Assembly (NCBI RefSeq): GCF_937958655.1
Contig: NZ_CALGNH010000032.1
Location: forward strand, 85,829 to 149,828
DNA from: an uncultured Winogradskyella sp.
GTDB taxonomy: Bacteria; Bacteroidota; Bacteroidia; Flavobacteriales; Flavobacteriaceae
Length of the DNA stretch: 64,000 nucleotides
Direction of reading: 5' to 3'
In this document: piece by piece, positions 26,835 through 34,513 of the stretch
Numbering within the stretch: position 1 is the stretch's first letter
Layout: every line of letters begins with the position of its first letter
Notes under the pieces: generated by a model
The model's database searches: none
Seen by the model: only the letters and a program-made list of their open reading frames with translations
What the model was told of the DNA's origin: nothing
Program-made: the position numbers and the translations under genes

Positions 26835-28175
26835 TTATCGTGTTATGGCTTTAAAAACATCATTACCATTAGCAAACAGCACCAAGGCAATTAAAATAAA
26901 AAATCCAACGATTTGTGCACGTTCTAAAAACTTTTCGCTTGGCTTTCGACCAGATATCATTTCATATAGTAAAAACATTACATGGCCGCCGTCTAAGGCT
27001 GGTATAGGTAATAGATTAAGAATAGCCAACATTATAGATAAAAACGCTGTTAATTTCCAAAATGCTTCCCAGCTCCAGTAGTCTGGAAAAATATCATATA
27101 TAGCTTTAAATCCGCCAAGCCCTTTATAAGCACCAGTTTTTGGATTAAATATGGCTTTAAGTTGAGAAAAATAATTAACTATTGTAGACGTAAATTTTTT
27201 ACCACCTGCTGCAAAACTTTCACCAAATGAATAATCTCTTCGTATAACGTCATAATACCCTAAATCTGTAAAACGCTTTGCATCTATTAATCTAAATATA
27301 TTGAGTTTTGCATCGTTTGTAACTTTTAAATCTCTGGTTAATACCTCATCTCCCCTTAACACTTCAGCAGCTACAGTTTGGCTTTTTAAGTTTTTTAATT
27401 CGTCTTCAAACAAATCAAAATACTCAATTTTTTTGCCGTTAAGTCCTAAGATAACATCTCCTTCTTTTATATCTACAGATTTGTTGGCAGATGAGTCTGG
27501 CACAGATTCTACGATAAACGGGTAACGGTATTTAAACAAGTTTTTACTGCCTTCATCAGACAATTGTCCTAAAAAGTTTTCTGGTAAATCAATACGCATT
27601 TTCTGTCCATTTCGCTCTACAGTCATTTGCTCTGCACCAATAATATACTGCCCTATTTCAGAATCCTTTTCAATAGTTTGATCATTAATAGCTACAACTT
27701 TATCACCTGTTTTAAATCCTGCATCTAAAAGCACCTGATTTTCTATATGGTAACCACCTTTAAGACTATCTATTTTAATATCTGTATCGCCATAGCCAAA
27801 AGACACAAAGACATAAATAACATAGGCTAAAATAAAGTTAACGGTAACACCGCCAAGCATTATGATTAAACGTTGCCAAGCTGGTTTAGACCTAAACTCC
27901 CATGGTTGTGGAGGTTGTGCCATCTGTTCTTTGTCCATACTCTCATCAATCATCCCAGCAATCTTTACATAACCGCCTAATGGTAACCAACCAATTCCAT
28001 ATACGGTTTCCCCAATTTTCTTTTTAAATAAGGAATACTTCACATCAAAGAAAAGATAGAATTTTTCAACCTTAGTTTTAAAGGCTTTTGCTGGTATAAA
28101 GTGACCCAACTCGTGTAGTACGATTAGTAGGGATAAACTGAGTAAGAATTGGGATATCTTAATTACAAATTCCAT
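26835..28175 (-). CDS. rseP: site-2 intramembrane zinc metalloprotease RseP
   Basis: 446 residues. This intramembrane protease cleaves anti-sigma factors and signal-peptide remnants. The zinc-binding HELGH (H21-H25) sits in the first transmembrane helix. PDZ-like domains (GDKVVAINDQTIEKDSE, GDVILGLNGKKIEYFD) occupy the middle. The LNLLPIPALDGGHVMFL (N-x-x-P-x-P-x-L-D-G) motif is near the C-terminus. Four hydrophobic segments are visible. The promoter box is at 28201. It is monocistronic and the catalytic residues are complete. Confidence 0.95.
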   Translation of the reverse strand: MEFVIKISQFLLSLSLLIVLHELGHFIPAKAFKTKVEKFYLFFDVKYSLFKKKIGETVYGIGWLPLGGYVKIAGMIDESMDKEQMAQPPQPWEFRSKPAWQRLIIMLGGVTVNFILAYVIYVFVSFGYGDTDIKIDSLKGGYHIENQVLLDAGFKTGDKVVAINDQTIEKDSEIGQYIIGAEQMTVERNGQKMRIDLPENFLGQLSDEGSKNLFKYRYPFIVESVPDSSANKSVDIKEGDVILGLNGKKIEYFDLFEDELKNLKSQTVAAEVLRGDEVLTRDLKVTNDAKLNIFRLIDAKRFTDLGYYDVIRRDYSFGESFAAGGKKFTSTIVNYFSQLKAIFNPKTGAYKGLGGFKAIYDIFPDYWSWEAFWKLTAFLSIMLAILNLLPIPALDGGHVMFLLYEMISGRKPSEKFLERAQIVGFFILIALVLFANGNDVFKAITR

Positions 28176-28200
28176 GTAGTTATTTTCAAATTTTGAACGA

Positions 28201-28208
28201 CAAAAGTA
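28201..28208 (-). promoter_or_regulatory. TAnnTTTG promoter box of rseP
   Basis: TACTTTTG on the minus strand, 26 bases before the ATG at 28175. Confidence 0.5.
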
Positions 28209-28334
28209 AGGTTTTCAGCCAACTTAGGAAATAATTGTATTTCTTATCGATTTATTTTTAACAGCAATTTATTAATCAAGCAGTTAAAAGCGTATTATTC
28301 TGTTAAATAAGTTTATGAAAATCTCCTTGTATCG

Positions 28335-28342
28335 TAACTTTG
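28335..28342 (+). promoter_or_regulatory. TAnnTTTG promoter box of the SCO gene
   Basis: TAACTTTG lies inside the longer open frame that starts at 28315. This argues that translation begins at the next ATG, 28369, 27 bases downstream. Confidence 0.5.
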
Positions 28343-28368
28343 TATTCAGATTTTTGAATGTTATTTTT

Positions 28369-29049
28369 ATGTCATTTCTTTCTTTTTTTAGGTCGTACAA
28401 AAAATTCGGAATCTTTTTTTCTGTCCTATGTGTTGTTATTATTGTATTGATTTATAATATCCTAAATAAAAAACAGCCTTTACCTGTTTGGCAACCAGAA
28501 ATGGTGAATGCAGAACTGGTAGATAGCAGTCTTCAACATAAAGCAAAGTATCATAAGATAGCGGATTTTAGTCTTACTAATCAGAATGGTGAAACGATAA
28601 CCCAAGCGCATTATAAAGATAAAATTTATGTGGCTGATTTCTTTTTTACAACCTGCGCTACTATTTGTCCAATAATGACAGATCATATGTATAAAATACA
28701 GAAGGAAATTATTAATGATGATGACGTAATGTTACTATCGCACTCAGTAACTCCAGAAATAGATAGTGTGTCACAACTAAAAAAATACGCTAAAGAAAAA
28801 GGTGTTATAGATAGAAAATGGAATCTTGTTACTGGTGATAAAAAACAAATTTATGAATTGGCAAGAAAAAGCTACTTAGCTGTAAAAACGCAGGGCAACG
28901 GTGATAAATATGATATGATACATACTGAAAATTTTTTACTCATTGATAAAAAAGGACAACTTAGAGGCTATTATGATGGCACAAATCCTGAAGATATAGA
29001 ACAGCTGCTTACAGACATTGAAACTTTAAAATACTTTGGTGGTTCATAA
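28369..29049 (+). CDS. SCO1/SenC family copper chaperone-like protein
   Basis: About 226 residues from the ATG at 28369, selected because the promoter box lies upstream of it. A single N-terminal membrane anchor (FFSVLCVVIIVLIYNIL) is followed by a thioredoxin-fold domain facing the periplasm. The copper ligands C96 and C100 (TTCATICPI) and H185 (MIHTENFLLID) are all present. SCO proteins assist assembly of the CuA site of cytochrome oxidase. No oxidase genes are next to it. The next gene is feoA. Confidence 0.88.
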   Translation: MSFLSFFRSYKKFGIFFSVLCVVIIVLIYNILNKKQPLPVWQPEMVNAELVDSSLQHKAKYHKIADFSLTNQNGETITQAHYKDKIYVADFFFTTCATICPIMTDHMYKIQKEIINDDDVMLLSHSVTPEIDSVSQLKKYAKEKGVIDRKWNLVTGDKKQIYELARKSYLAVKTQGNGDKYDMIHTENFLLIDKKGQLRGYYDGTNPEDIEQLLTDIETLKYFGGS

Positions 29050-29087
29050 AGGTATGTTATAAAGTTTCCTTCATAAATTTTTTCAGT

Positions 29088-29095
29088 TATTTTTG
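29088..29095 (+). promoter_or_regulatory. TAnnTTTG promoter box of the feo operon
   Basis: TATTTTTG, 118 bases before the feoA start, leaving a long leader that contains the hairpin at 29172-29192. Confidence 0.45.
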
Positions 29096-29171
29096 CTTCT
29101 TTAAAATTATTCTAAATAAACGAAACTGTATTTTAAAAAGTGAAACGCATTTAAAATACTAAGTTGAGTTT

Positions 29172-29192
29172 ATCCCGAACATGTTTCGGGAT
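29172..29192 (+). repeat. perfect hairpin in the feoA leader (family A-like palindrome)
   Basis: ATCCCGAA-CATGT-TTCGGGAT, an 8-bp stem with a 5-base loop, 21 bases before the feoA start. Similar CCCGAA/CTGAA palindromes form part of the repeat family elsewhere in the window. It could influence feoA translation. Confidence 0.7.
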
Positions 29193-29212
29193 CTCGCAAA
29201 GTTTAAACAGAT

Positions 29213-29440
29213 TTGACATTAGCAGACTTAAAACGTGGACAGCAGGCAGTAATTACAGATGTATCTGCTACAGAAATTCCATTAAAACTCTTAGAAATGG
29301 GATGTTTACCAGGCAATACTGCAGAACTTGTACAAGTTGCTTCTTTTACGGACCCAATGTACCTTAATATCAATGGCTCGCATTTAGCCATAAGAAAGGA
29401 AACTGCAAATCATATTTTAATAGAACCTATAGATGAGTAA
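29213..29440 (+). CDS. feoA: ferrous iron transport protein A
   Basis: 75 residues, the normal length. An SH3-like cytosolic protein that assists FeoB. LADLKRGQQAVITDV, LKLLEMGCLPGN and LAIRKETANHILIEP show the fold. The start is TTG at 29213. The next Met would remove the first strand. It overlaps feoB by 8 bases. Confidence 0.92.
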   Translation: MTLADLKRGQQAVITDVSATEIPLKLLEMGCLPGNTAELVQVASFTDPMYLNINGSHLAIRKETANHILIEPIDE

Positions 29441-31547
29441 GCAGATCAATGTTGCGTTAATCGGAAATCCCAATACCGGAAAAACGTCTGTTTTTAACGC
29501 CCTAACGGGTTTAAATCAAAAAGTAGGTAATTACCCAGGCATTACTGTAGACAAAAAAGAAGGCATTTGTAAGATGCCACATGGAGTTAACGCGCATATT
29601 ATTGATTTACCAGGAACTTATAGCCTTAATGCCTCTTCCCTAGATGAAAATGTAGTTATTGAATTATTGCTTAACAAGAATGATAAAGATTTCCCAGACG
29701 TAGCGGTTGTTGTTACTGATGTTGAAAATTTAAAACGTAATCTTTTACTCTACACACAAATAAAGGATTTAGAAATACCAACACTACTTGTTATTAATAT
29801 GTCTGATCGAATGGCATACAAAGGCATTTCATTAAATATTCCTTATTTAGAAACCCAACTTGAAACCAAAATTGCCTTAATAAGTACAAGAAAAAACAAA
29901 GGTATTTCTGAACTTAAAGAACTCATAGCAAACTACGAATCACTATCTACAAAAGCTTGTGTAAATGCATTGACTATAGATACTGATTACTTTACTAAGC
30001 TTCAAAACGCATTTCCAGAGCAGTTACTGTATAAGTTATGGTTAGTTATTACCCAAGATGTAAATTTTGGTAAGACCGAAAGAAACACCATTGATGCCGT
30101 TTCAAACTTTAAAACGAAATCTAATGCTGATCTTAAACGATTACAGCAAAAAGAAACTATAAAGCGGTATCAATTTATAAATAATGTACTCAAAAAAGGC
30201 CAAACTATAGATCTGGCTAATGCTAAAGATTTAAGAATAAAATTAGATCGCATTCTAACGCATAGAGTTTGGGGCTATGTCATTTTCTTTGTCATACTGC
30301 TATTAATGTTTCAAGCCGTTTACGATTGGGCAACCTATCCTGCAGATTTAATAGACGTTGGGTTTTCAAATTTGGCAGAATGGGTAAAAACCACCCTTCC
30401 TGCAGGTGCATTTACCAATCTATTAGCAGAAGGTGTAATAGCTGGTATTGGTGGTATTATGGTGTTTATTCCGCCTATTGCGTTTTTATTTCTATTTATA
30501 GCTATACTAGAAGAAACCGGTTACATGAGTCGTGTGGTGTTTTTAATGGATCGGATAATGCGACGTTTTGGACTGAGCGGTAAAAGCGTTGTGCCACTAA
30601 TTTCTGGCAATGCTTGTGCAATACCCGCAGTTATGGCTGCTCGTAATATTGAAAGTTGGAAAGAACGACTTATAACTATCCTTGTTACCCCTTTTACAAC
30701 CTGTTCTGCACGATTACCTGTATATGTAATTATCATTGCACTTGTAATTCCTGAAGGGACATTTTTAGGATTAAGCTACCAAGCCCTTACCTTAATGGCA
30801 CTTTATGCTCTAGGCTTTCTTACTGCGGTTTTTGCAGCCTATATCTTAAATAAAATTTTAAAGATTAAAAGCAAATCTTACTTTGTTGTTGAAATGCCTG
30901 GTTATAAAATGCCATTACTTAAAAATGTAGCTTTAACCGTTTTAGAAAAAACAAAAACCTTTGTATTTGAGGCAGGTAAAATCATATTAGCGATTTCAAT
31001 TATTTTATGGTTTTTAGCATCTTACGGCCTTGGCGAAGAATTTAATAATGCTGAAGCCATCGTTACAGAAGCACATCCTAATTTATCTGAAGATGACCTT
31101 AATGATCTGATTGCGGAACACAAATTAGAACACTCTTACATAGGTATTATTGGCAAAACTATTGAGCCTGTTATTAAACCATTGGGATACGATTGGAAAA
31201 TAGGAATAGGACTCGTAACCTCCTTTGCCGCAAGAGAAGTATTTGTGGGTACACTAGCCACCATTTATAGTATTGGAAGCGCTAACGATATTGAGGATGA
31301 AGATGAAGCCATGTCCACCATAAAAAACAGAATGGCAGTAGAAACGCACAGCGATGGTACTAAAGTTTTTACATTAGCCTCTGGTATTTCGCTATTGCTT
31401 TTTTATGCGTTTGCCATGCAATGTATGAGTACCTTAGCGATTGTAAAACGTGAAACAAATTCATGGAAATGGCCAACCTTGCAATTGGTGTTTATGAGTG
31501 GATTTGCTTATATAGTTGCTTTAATAGCATTTCAAGTATTAAAATAA
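29433..31547 (+). CDS. feoB: ferrous iron transporter FeoB
   Basis: 704 residues. Fe(II) uptake across the inner membrane. The N-terminal G domain has G1 GNPNTGKTS (residues 11-19), G3 DLPGTYSL and VINMSDR-type G4 motifs. The membrane domain begins at about residue 280 and contains two Gate regions (GLSGKSVVPLISGNACAIPA; LVTSFAAREVFVGTLATIY). The cytosolic side and 8-10 helices are complete. It is a middle gene of feoA-feoB-FeoB-associated protein. Confidence 0.96.
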   Translation: MSKQINVALIGNPNTGKTSVFNALTGLNQKVGNYPGITVDKKEGICKMPHGVNAHIIDLPGTYSLNASSLDENVVIELLLNKNDKDFPDVAVVVTDVENLKRNLLLYTQIKDLEIPTLLVINMSDRMAYKGISLNIPYLETQLETKIALISTRKNKGISELKELIANYESLSTKACVNALTIDTDYFTKLQNAFPEQLLYKLWLVITQDVNFGKTERNTIDAVSNFKTKSNADLKRLQQKETIKRYQFINNVLKKGQTIDLANAKDLRIKLDRILTHRVWGYVIFFVILLLMFQAVYDWATYPADLIDVGFSNLAEWVKTTLPAGAFTNLLAEGVIAGIGGIMVFIPPIAFLFLFIAILEETGYMSRVVFLMDRIMRRFGLSGKSVVPLISGNACAIPAVMAARNIESWKERLITILVTPFTTCSARLPVYVIIIALVIPEGTFLGLSYQALTLMALYALGFLTAVFAAYILNKILKIKSKSYFVVEMPGYKMPLLKNVALTVLEKTKTFVFEAGKIILAISIILWFLASYGLGEEFNNAEAIVTEAHPNLSEDDLNDLIAEHKLEHSYIGIIGKTIEPVIKPLGYDWKIGIGLVTSFAAREVFVGTLATIYSIGSANDIEDEDEAMSTIKNRMAVETHSDGTKVFTLASGISLLLFYAFAMQCMSTLAIVKRETNSWKWPTLQLVFMSGFAYIVALIAFQVLK

Positions 31548-31702
31548 TGAATACGATTATTCAAAACATACTCGTCTTTTCTACTTTGGCATTGGCCGTT
31601 ATCTTCCTAGTAAGAAAGTTTATTTGGAAATCGAAAAAGGCGTCTTCAAATCCCGATAGCAATCGAGGCTGTGGTGCAGATGATAACTGTGGATGTCACT
31701 AA
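31547..31702 (+). CDS. FeoB-associated Cys-rich membrane protein
   Basis: 51 residues from the ATG that overlaps the feoB stop by one base (TAATG). One transmembrane helix (NILVFSTLALAVIFLVRKF) is followed by a basic stretch and a Cys-rich tail, RGCGADDNCGCH, with three cysteines. It matches the small FeoB-associated proteins found downstream of feoB in many bacteria. A role in Feo assembly or as an iron or redox sensor is suggested by position only. An upstream ATG at 31463 in the same frame lies inside feoB and is not used. Confidence 0.85.
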   Translation: MNTIIQNILVFSTLALAVIFLVRKFIWKSKKASSNPDSNRGCGADDNCGCH

Positions 31703-31731
31703 CAAATTCTTTTGCAAAAAAGAATTTAAAT

Positions 31732-32169
31732 TTAATTGGAATGTTTAGGTTGAAATATAATTTCCAATCGATAATCCTTCTTTTTAATGGTATCAATAAC
31801 ATCAGGATAAGGAGTTAGGCTGTAAGCATATATTCTAAAGTCGTTTGTTTTAAATTCTAAATTATTGGATTCCATAACGTAGCCACTAGCATCTATCCTG
31901 ATTTTCTTATCCTCAAGTAACATTCCATCTTTATAAATTGAAACCAACACATCGGCTTCACCTGCCCTAACGCACATCACCTTTTTTGGACAACGTGAGT
32001 CAGTAATCACTTTTTTAAATTTTACTTCGTAATCCCCAAAACCAACTTTTTCGTCAAGACTTATGGTGTTACTTATGCTTAATGAATCTTTTACTATTTG
32101 ATTTTGAGATCTTACGGTTTGAAAAAATCCTGTAAAAATAAAAGCTATTACGAATAGTATTTGTTTCAT
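31732..32169 (-). CDS. exported protein of unknown function with Cys pair
   Basis: 145 residues with a signal peptide (hydrophobic ILFVIAFIFTGFF, then ...VRSQ). The mature part contains VITDSRCPKKVMCVRAGEADV, which puts two Cys in a pattern (SRCP...C.RAGEA) seen in several exported Bacteroidota proteins of unknown function (pattern given in pieces). I do not recognise a named domain. It is the last gene of the leftward cluster after the ZIP transporter gene (60-base gap). Confidence 0.65.
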   Translation of the reverse strand: MKQILFVIAFIFTGFFQTVRSQNQIVKDSLSISNTISLDEKVGFGDYEVKFKKVITDSRCPKKVMCVRAGEADVLVSIYKDGMLLEDKKIRIDASGYVMESNNLEFKTNDFRIYAYSLTPYPDVIDTIKKKDYRLEIIFQPKHSN

Positions 32170-32229
32170 AATAATGATGATTATGCTTTAAAGACGACAA
32201 AAATGCATCGTGTGACACTATCCCTTTTC

Positions 32230-33051
32230 TTATCCCAATGCCACATCTAAGGTCATCATTACAATAAAACCGCCAATAAAACCAAGTGTTGCGATGTCTG
32301 TATATTTATCGCGTTGGGTTTCAGGGATTACTTCTTCAACCACAACAAAAATCATGGCGCCTGCCGCAAATGCTAAAGCATATGGTAAAATCGGCGTAAA
32401 AAATGTGACGGCAACTGCGCCAATAACAGCAGCTATGGGTTCTACAATAGCAGACAATTGCCCATACCAAAAGCTTCTAAATTTACTGGCACCTTGTCTT
32501 CGCATCGGCATAGAAACGGCCAAACCTTCTGGGAAATTCTGTATGGCAATACCCATGGCCAAAGCTACTGCACCACCAATTGTAGCCTCAGGAATTCCTG
32601 CTGCTACTCCACCAAATAATACACCTACTGCTAATCCTTCTGGGATGTTATGTAAGGTAATGGCCAACACTAACAATGTCGTTCGGTGCCAAGGTGTTTT
32701 TATGCCTTCTTTCTCACTCTCTTTAAAATTAATATGCAGATGCGGCAATATTTTGTCCAAACCGAATAAAAACAAGGCACCCAAACCAAAACCAACTGCG
32801 GCCGGAATGACCTTTACAAAACCTTCTCCTGGGCTCATTTCTATACCTGGTGCTAGTAAACTCCAAAAACTAGCGGCCACCATTACACCTCCCGTAAATC
32901 CTAACATACCGTCTAAAACCGCACGATTCATTCCTGTAAAGAAAAAGACTAGCGACGCACCCGCAGCCGTTAAAATCCAAGTAAATAAAGACGCGTATAG
33001 TGCCCCTAGAATGGGATCGATTGATTCAAAATAGTGTATAATGCTTTCCAT
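32230..33051 (-). CDS. ZIP-family divalent metal transporter
   Basis: 273 residues with eight hydrophobic helices. The metal-binding helix motifs HNIPEGLAVGVLFGG and NFPEGLAVSMPMRR are the TM4 and TM5 signature of ZIP (ZupT/GufA) transporters, which admit zinc, iron or manganese. A cytoplasmic loop with HLHINFKESEKEG lies before TM4. The gene follows the DtxR regulator gene in the same direction, with a 52-base gap, which suggests Mn or Fe as cargo. Confidence 0.9.
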   Translation of the reverse strand: MESIIHYFESIDPILGALYASLFTWILTAAGASLVFFFTGMNRAVLDGMLGFTGGVMVAASFWSLLAPGIEMSPGEGFVKVIPAAVGFGLGALFLFGLDKILPHLHINFKESEKEGIKTPWHRTTLLVLAITLHNIPEGLAVGVLFGGVAAGIPEATIGGAVALAMGIAIQNFPEGLAVSMPMRRQGASKFRSFWYGQLSAIVEPIAAVIGAVAVTFFTPILPYALAFAAGAMIFVVVEEVIPETQRDKYTDIATLGFIGGFIVMMTLDVALG

Positions 33052-33103
33052 TTGTTATTGTTTGATTTATTAGTCGTTTTTATTGACAATCATTAGTATT
33101 TAT

Positions 33104-33772
33104 TTAGTTGCCACGATGGGCTTTTACATAAATATTGTTGGTAATATCTTTAGACATCACTATATGGATATCATTTATTTTAATAGTCATAGACTGATCA
33201 AAATCTTCTTTTTCTTCCAATTGTAGCGCTGAACCAATCTCAATATTATGCTTATCTAAATACTTTAAAAAGTCAGAAGAAGAATCCATAACACCAACGC
33301 ATGTATATGATTTTCCTACCTCAGCCTGGGATAAAAGTATTTTATTAGTTCGGTGAATTTGACCATCCTTATCTGGAATAGGATCTCCATGAGGATCATG
33401 GCTTGGAAAGTCCAACAAAGCATCTAATTCGTTAATGAGTTTCTGAGATTTAATATGCTCTAATTGCTCGGCCACGTCATGAACTTCGTCCCAAGAAAAA
33501 TTTAACTTATCTACTAAAAACACTTCCCAAAGGCGATGCTTCCTAATGATATCTACTGCTGCCAACCTTCCTTTCTCTGTTAGATTAACACCTTTGTATT
33601 TAATGTAAGTGATAAGATGTTTATCTGCCAATTTCTTTAGCATATCGGTTACAGAAGAAGCCTTTGCATCTATTTTTTCTGCAATAGCATTGGTACTGAC
33701 TTCCGCATTAGAGAATTGACTAATGTGATATATTGCTTTTAAGTAATTTTCTTCTGTTAATGTCGTTTGCAT
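33104..33772 (-). CDS. DtxR/MntR-family metal-dependent transcriptional regulator
   Basis: 222 residues. The winged helix at residues 1-65 (TEENYLKAIYHISQ, EKIDAKASSVTDMLKKLADK) is followed by the dimerisation and metal-binding segment (KHRLWEVFLVD, DEVHDVAEQLEHIKS). A C-terminal FeoA/SH3-like domain ends with KAHRGN. These proteins bind Fe(II) or Mn(II) and then repress uptake genes. The gene is 7 bases from the thioredoxin gene and lies between a TonB receptor and a ZIP transporter. The palindrome at 36785-36824 is a candidate operator. A classical Fur is not present in the window. Confidence 0.93.
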   Translation of the reverse strand: MQTTLTEENYLKAIYHISQFSNAEVSTNAIAEKIDAKASSVTDMLKKLADKHLITYIKYKGVNLTEKGRLAAVDIIRKHRLWEVFLVDKLNFSWDEVHDVAEQLEHIKSQKLINELDALLDFPSHDPHGDPIPDKDGQIHRTNKILLSQAEVGKSYTCVGVMDSSSDFLKYLDKHNIEIGSALQLEEKEDFDQSMTIKINDIHIVMSKDITNNIYVKAHRGN

Positions 33773-33779
33773 TATTAAT

Positions 33780-34319
33780 TTACTTTAAAACCGCTTTCAT
33801 TTCATTTGGTGAAATATAACGATAATAGCGTTTTATAATATTAAACTCTTCATCTAAAATAACCGTAGCTGGCAATTCCAATTCTTGATTTTCTCTACCA
33901 GCAAGTAGCTCTGGAATTTGATGAAAAGCCATTCGCTTTTTACCAGAATTGAGATTCATAAATTCTTTTCCACCAAAACGAATTGTATCGGTAGATTCCA
34001 CATTAAACTTAACCGTGTAGTAATCTGCATTGAGTCGCTCAATAATTTCTGGTTTGGTATATACCGCTTTTTCCATTTTTTTGCAATACAAGCACCAATC
34101 TGCATAAAAGTGAATCACTACTTTCTTGGGTTGTTCAGTTAAAGCGGTTTCAAGTTCTTCAAATGATAGCCAATTGACATTTGCACGTTGACAAAAAATC
34201 AATGCTGGCATTAATAAGAAAATTAAAATAAGCCAATTTTTGCTATAACTTTGAAGGCACTTAAAACAATAGTCCCAGTAAGGATTATTATAACTACGAA
34301 TATGTTTGCTGTTTATCAT
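33780..34319 (-). CDS. exported thioredoxin-fold protein, C-x2-C
   Basis: About 179 residues from the ATG at 34319. A hydrophobic segment (LILIFLLMPALIFC) acts as an anchor or uncleaved signal. It is followed by a thioredoxin fold with WCLYCKKMEK (C76 and C79) and ELPATVILDEEF with the cis-Pro. The pattern resembles DsbD-gamma/thioredoxin_7 periplasmic reductases. A longer frame to 34352 begins within the repeat and is less likely. Its location after the TonB receptor and before the DtxR regulator suggests a redox role in metal handling, an inference only. Confidence 0.8.
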   Translation of the reverse strand: MINSKHIRSYNNPYWDYCFKCLQSYSKNWLILIFLLMPALIFCQRANVNWLSFEELETALTEQPKKVVIHFYADWCLYCKKMEKAVYTKPEIIERLNADYYTVKFNVESTDTIRFGGKEFMNLNSGKKRMAFHQIPELLAGRENQELELPATVILDEEFNIIKRYYRYISPNEMKAVLK

Positions 34320-34346
34320 TTGCACTTTATAAAAGGTTCTAGATGA

Positions 34347-34380
34347 AAACACCCCAAAAGTCCCCTCAAGGGGACAATTG
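34347..34380. repeat. family B palindromic repeat (CCCCTTGAGGGG)
   Basis: AACACCCCAAAAGTCCCCTC followed by AAGGGGACAATTG, matching the 17948-17980 unit on the opposite strand with a few changes. It lies between the thioredoxin gene and the TonB receptor stop. Confidence 0.75.
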
Positions 34381-34513
34381 ATAGGAATACAATTTGTATA
34401 CCATGCGTCATCTTCGATTTCATTTAATATAAGACTGCTTCGTGCCTAGCAGTGACCTTAACGGTATTCTGTTTCAATTTCGTCTTCATCTTCGTTTTTA
34501 TCTTCATCTTCCT

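Noticed and set aside
32294..33034. A 246-residue open frame on the plus strand opposite the ZIP transporter gene
   Set aside because: The minus-strand protein has clear ZIP motifs. The plus-strand protein is Pro/Ala/Lys-rich and shows no family pattern, so it is an antisense shadow.
34420..34512. Direct GAAGATGAAGA repeats behind the receptor stop codon, with a short basic reading frame after the stop
   Set aside because: The frame is low complexity and lies in the spacer. I see no support for stop-codon readthrough or a real gene.
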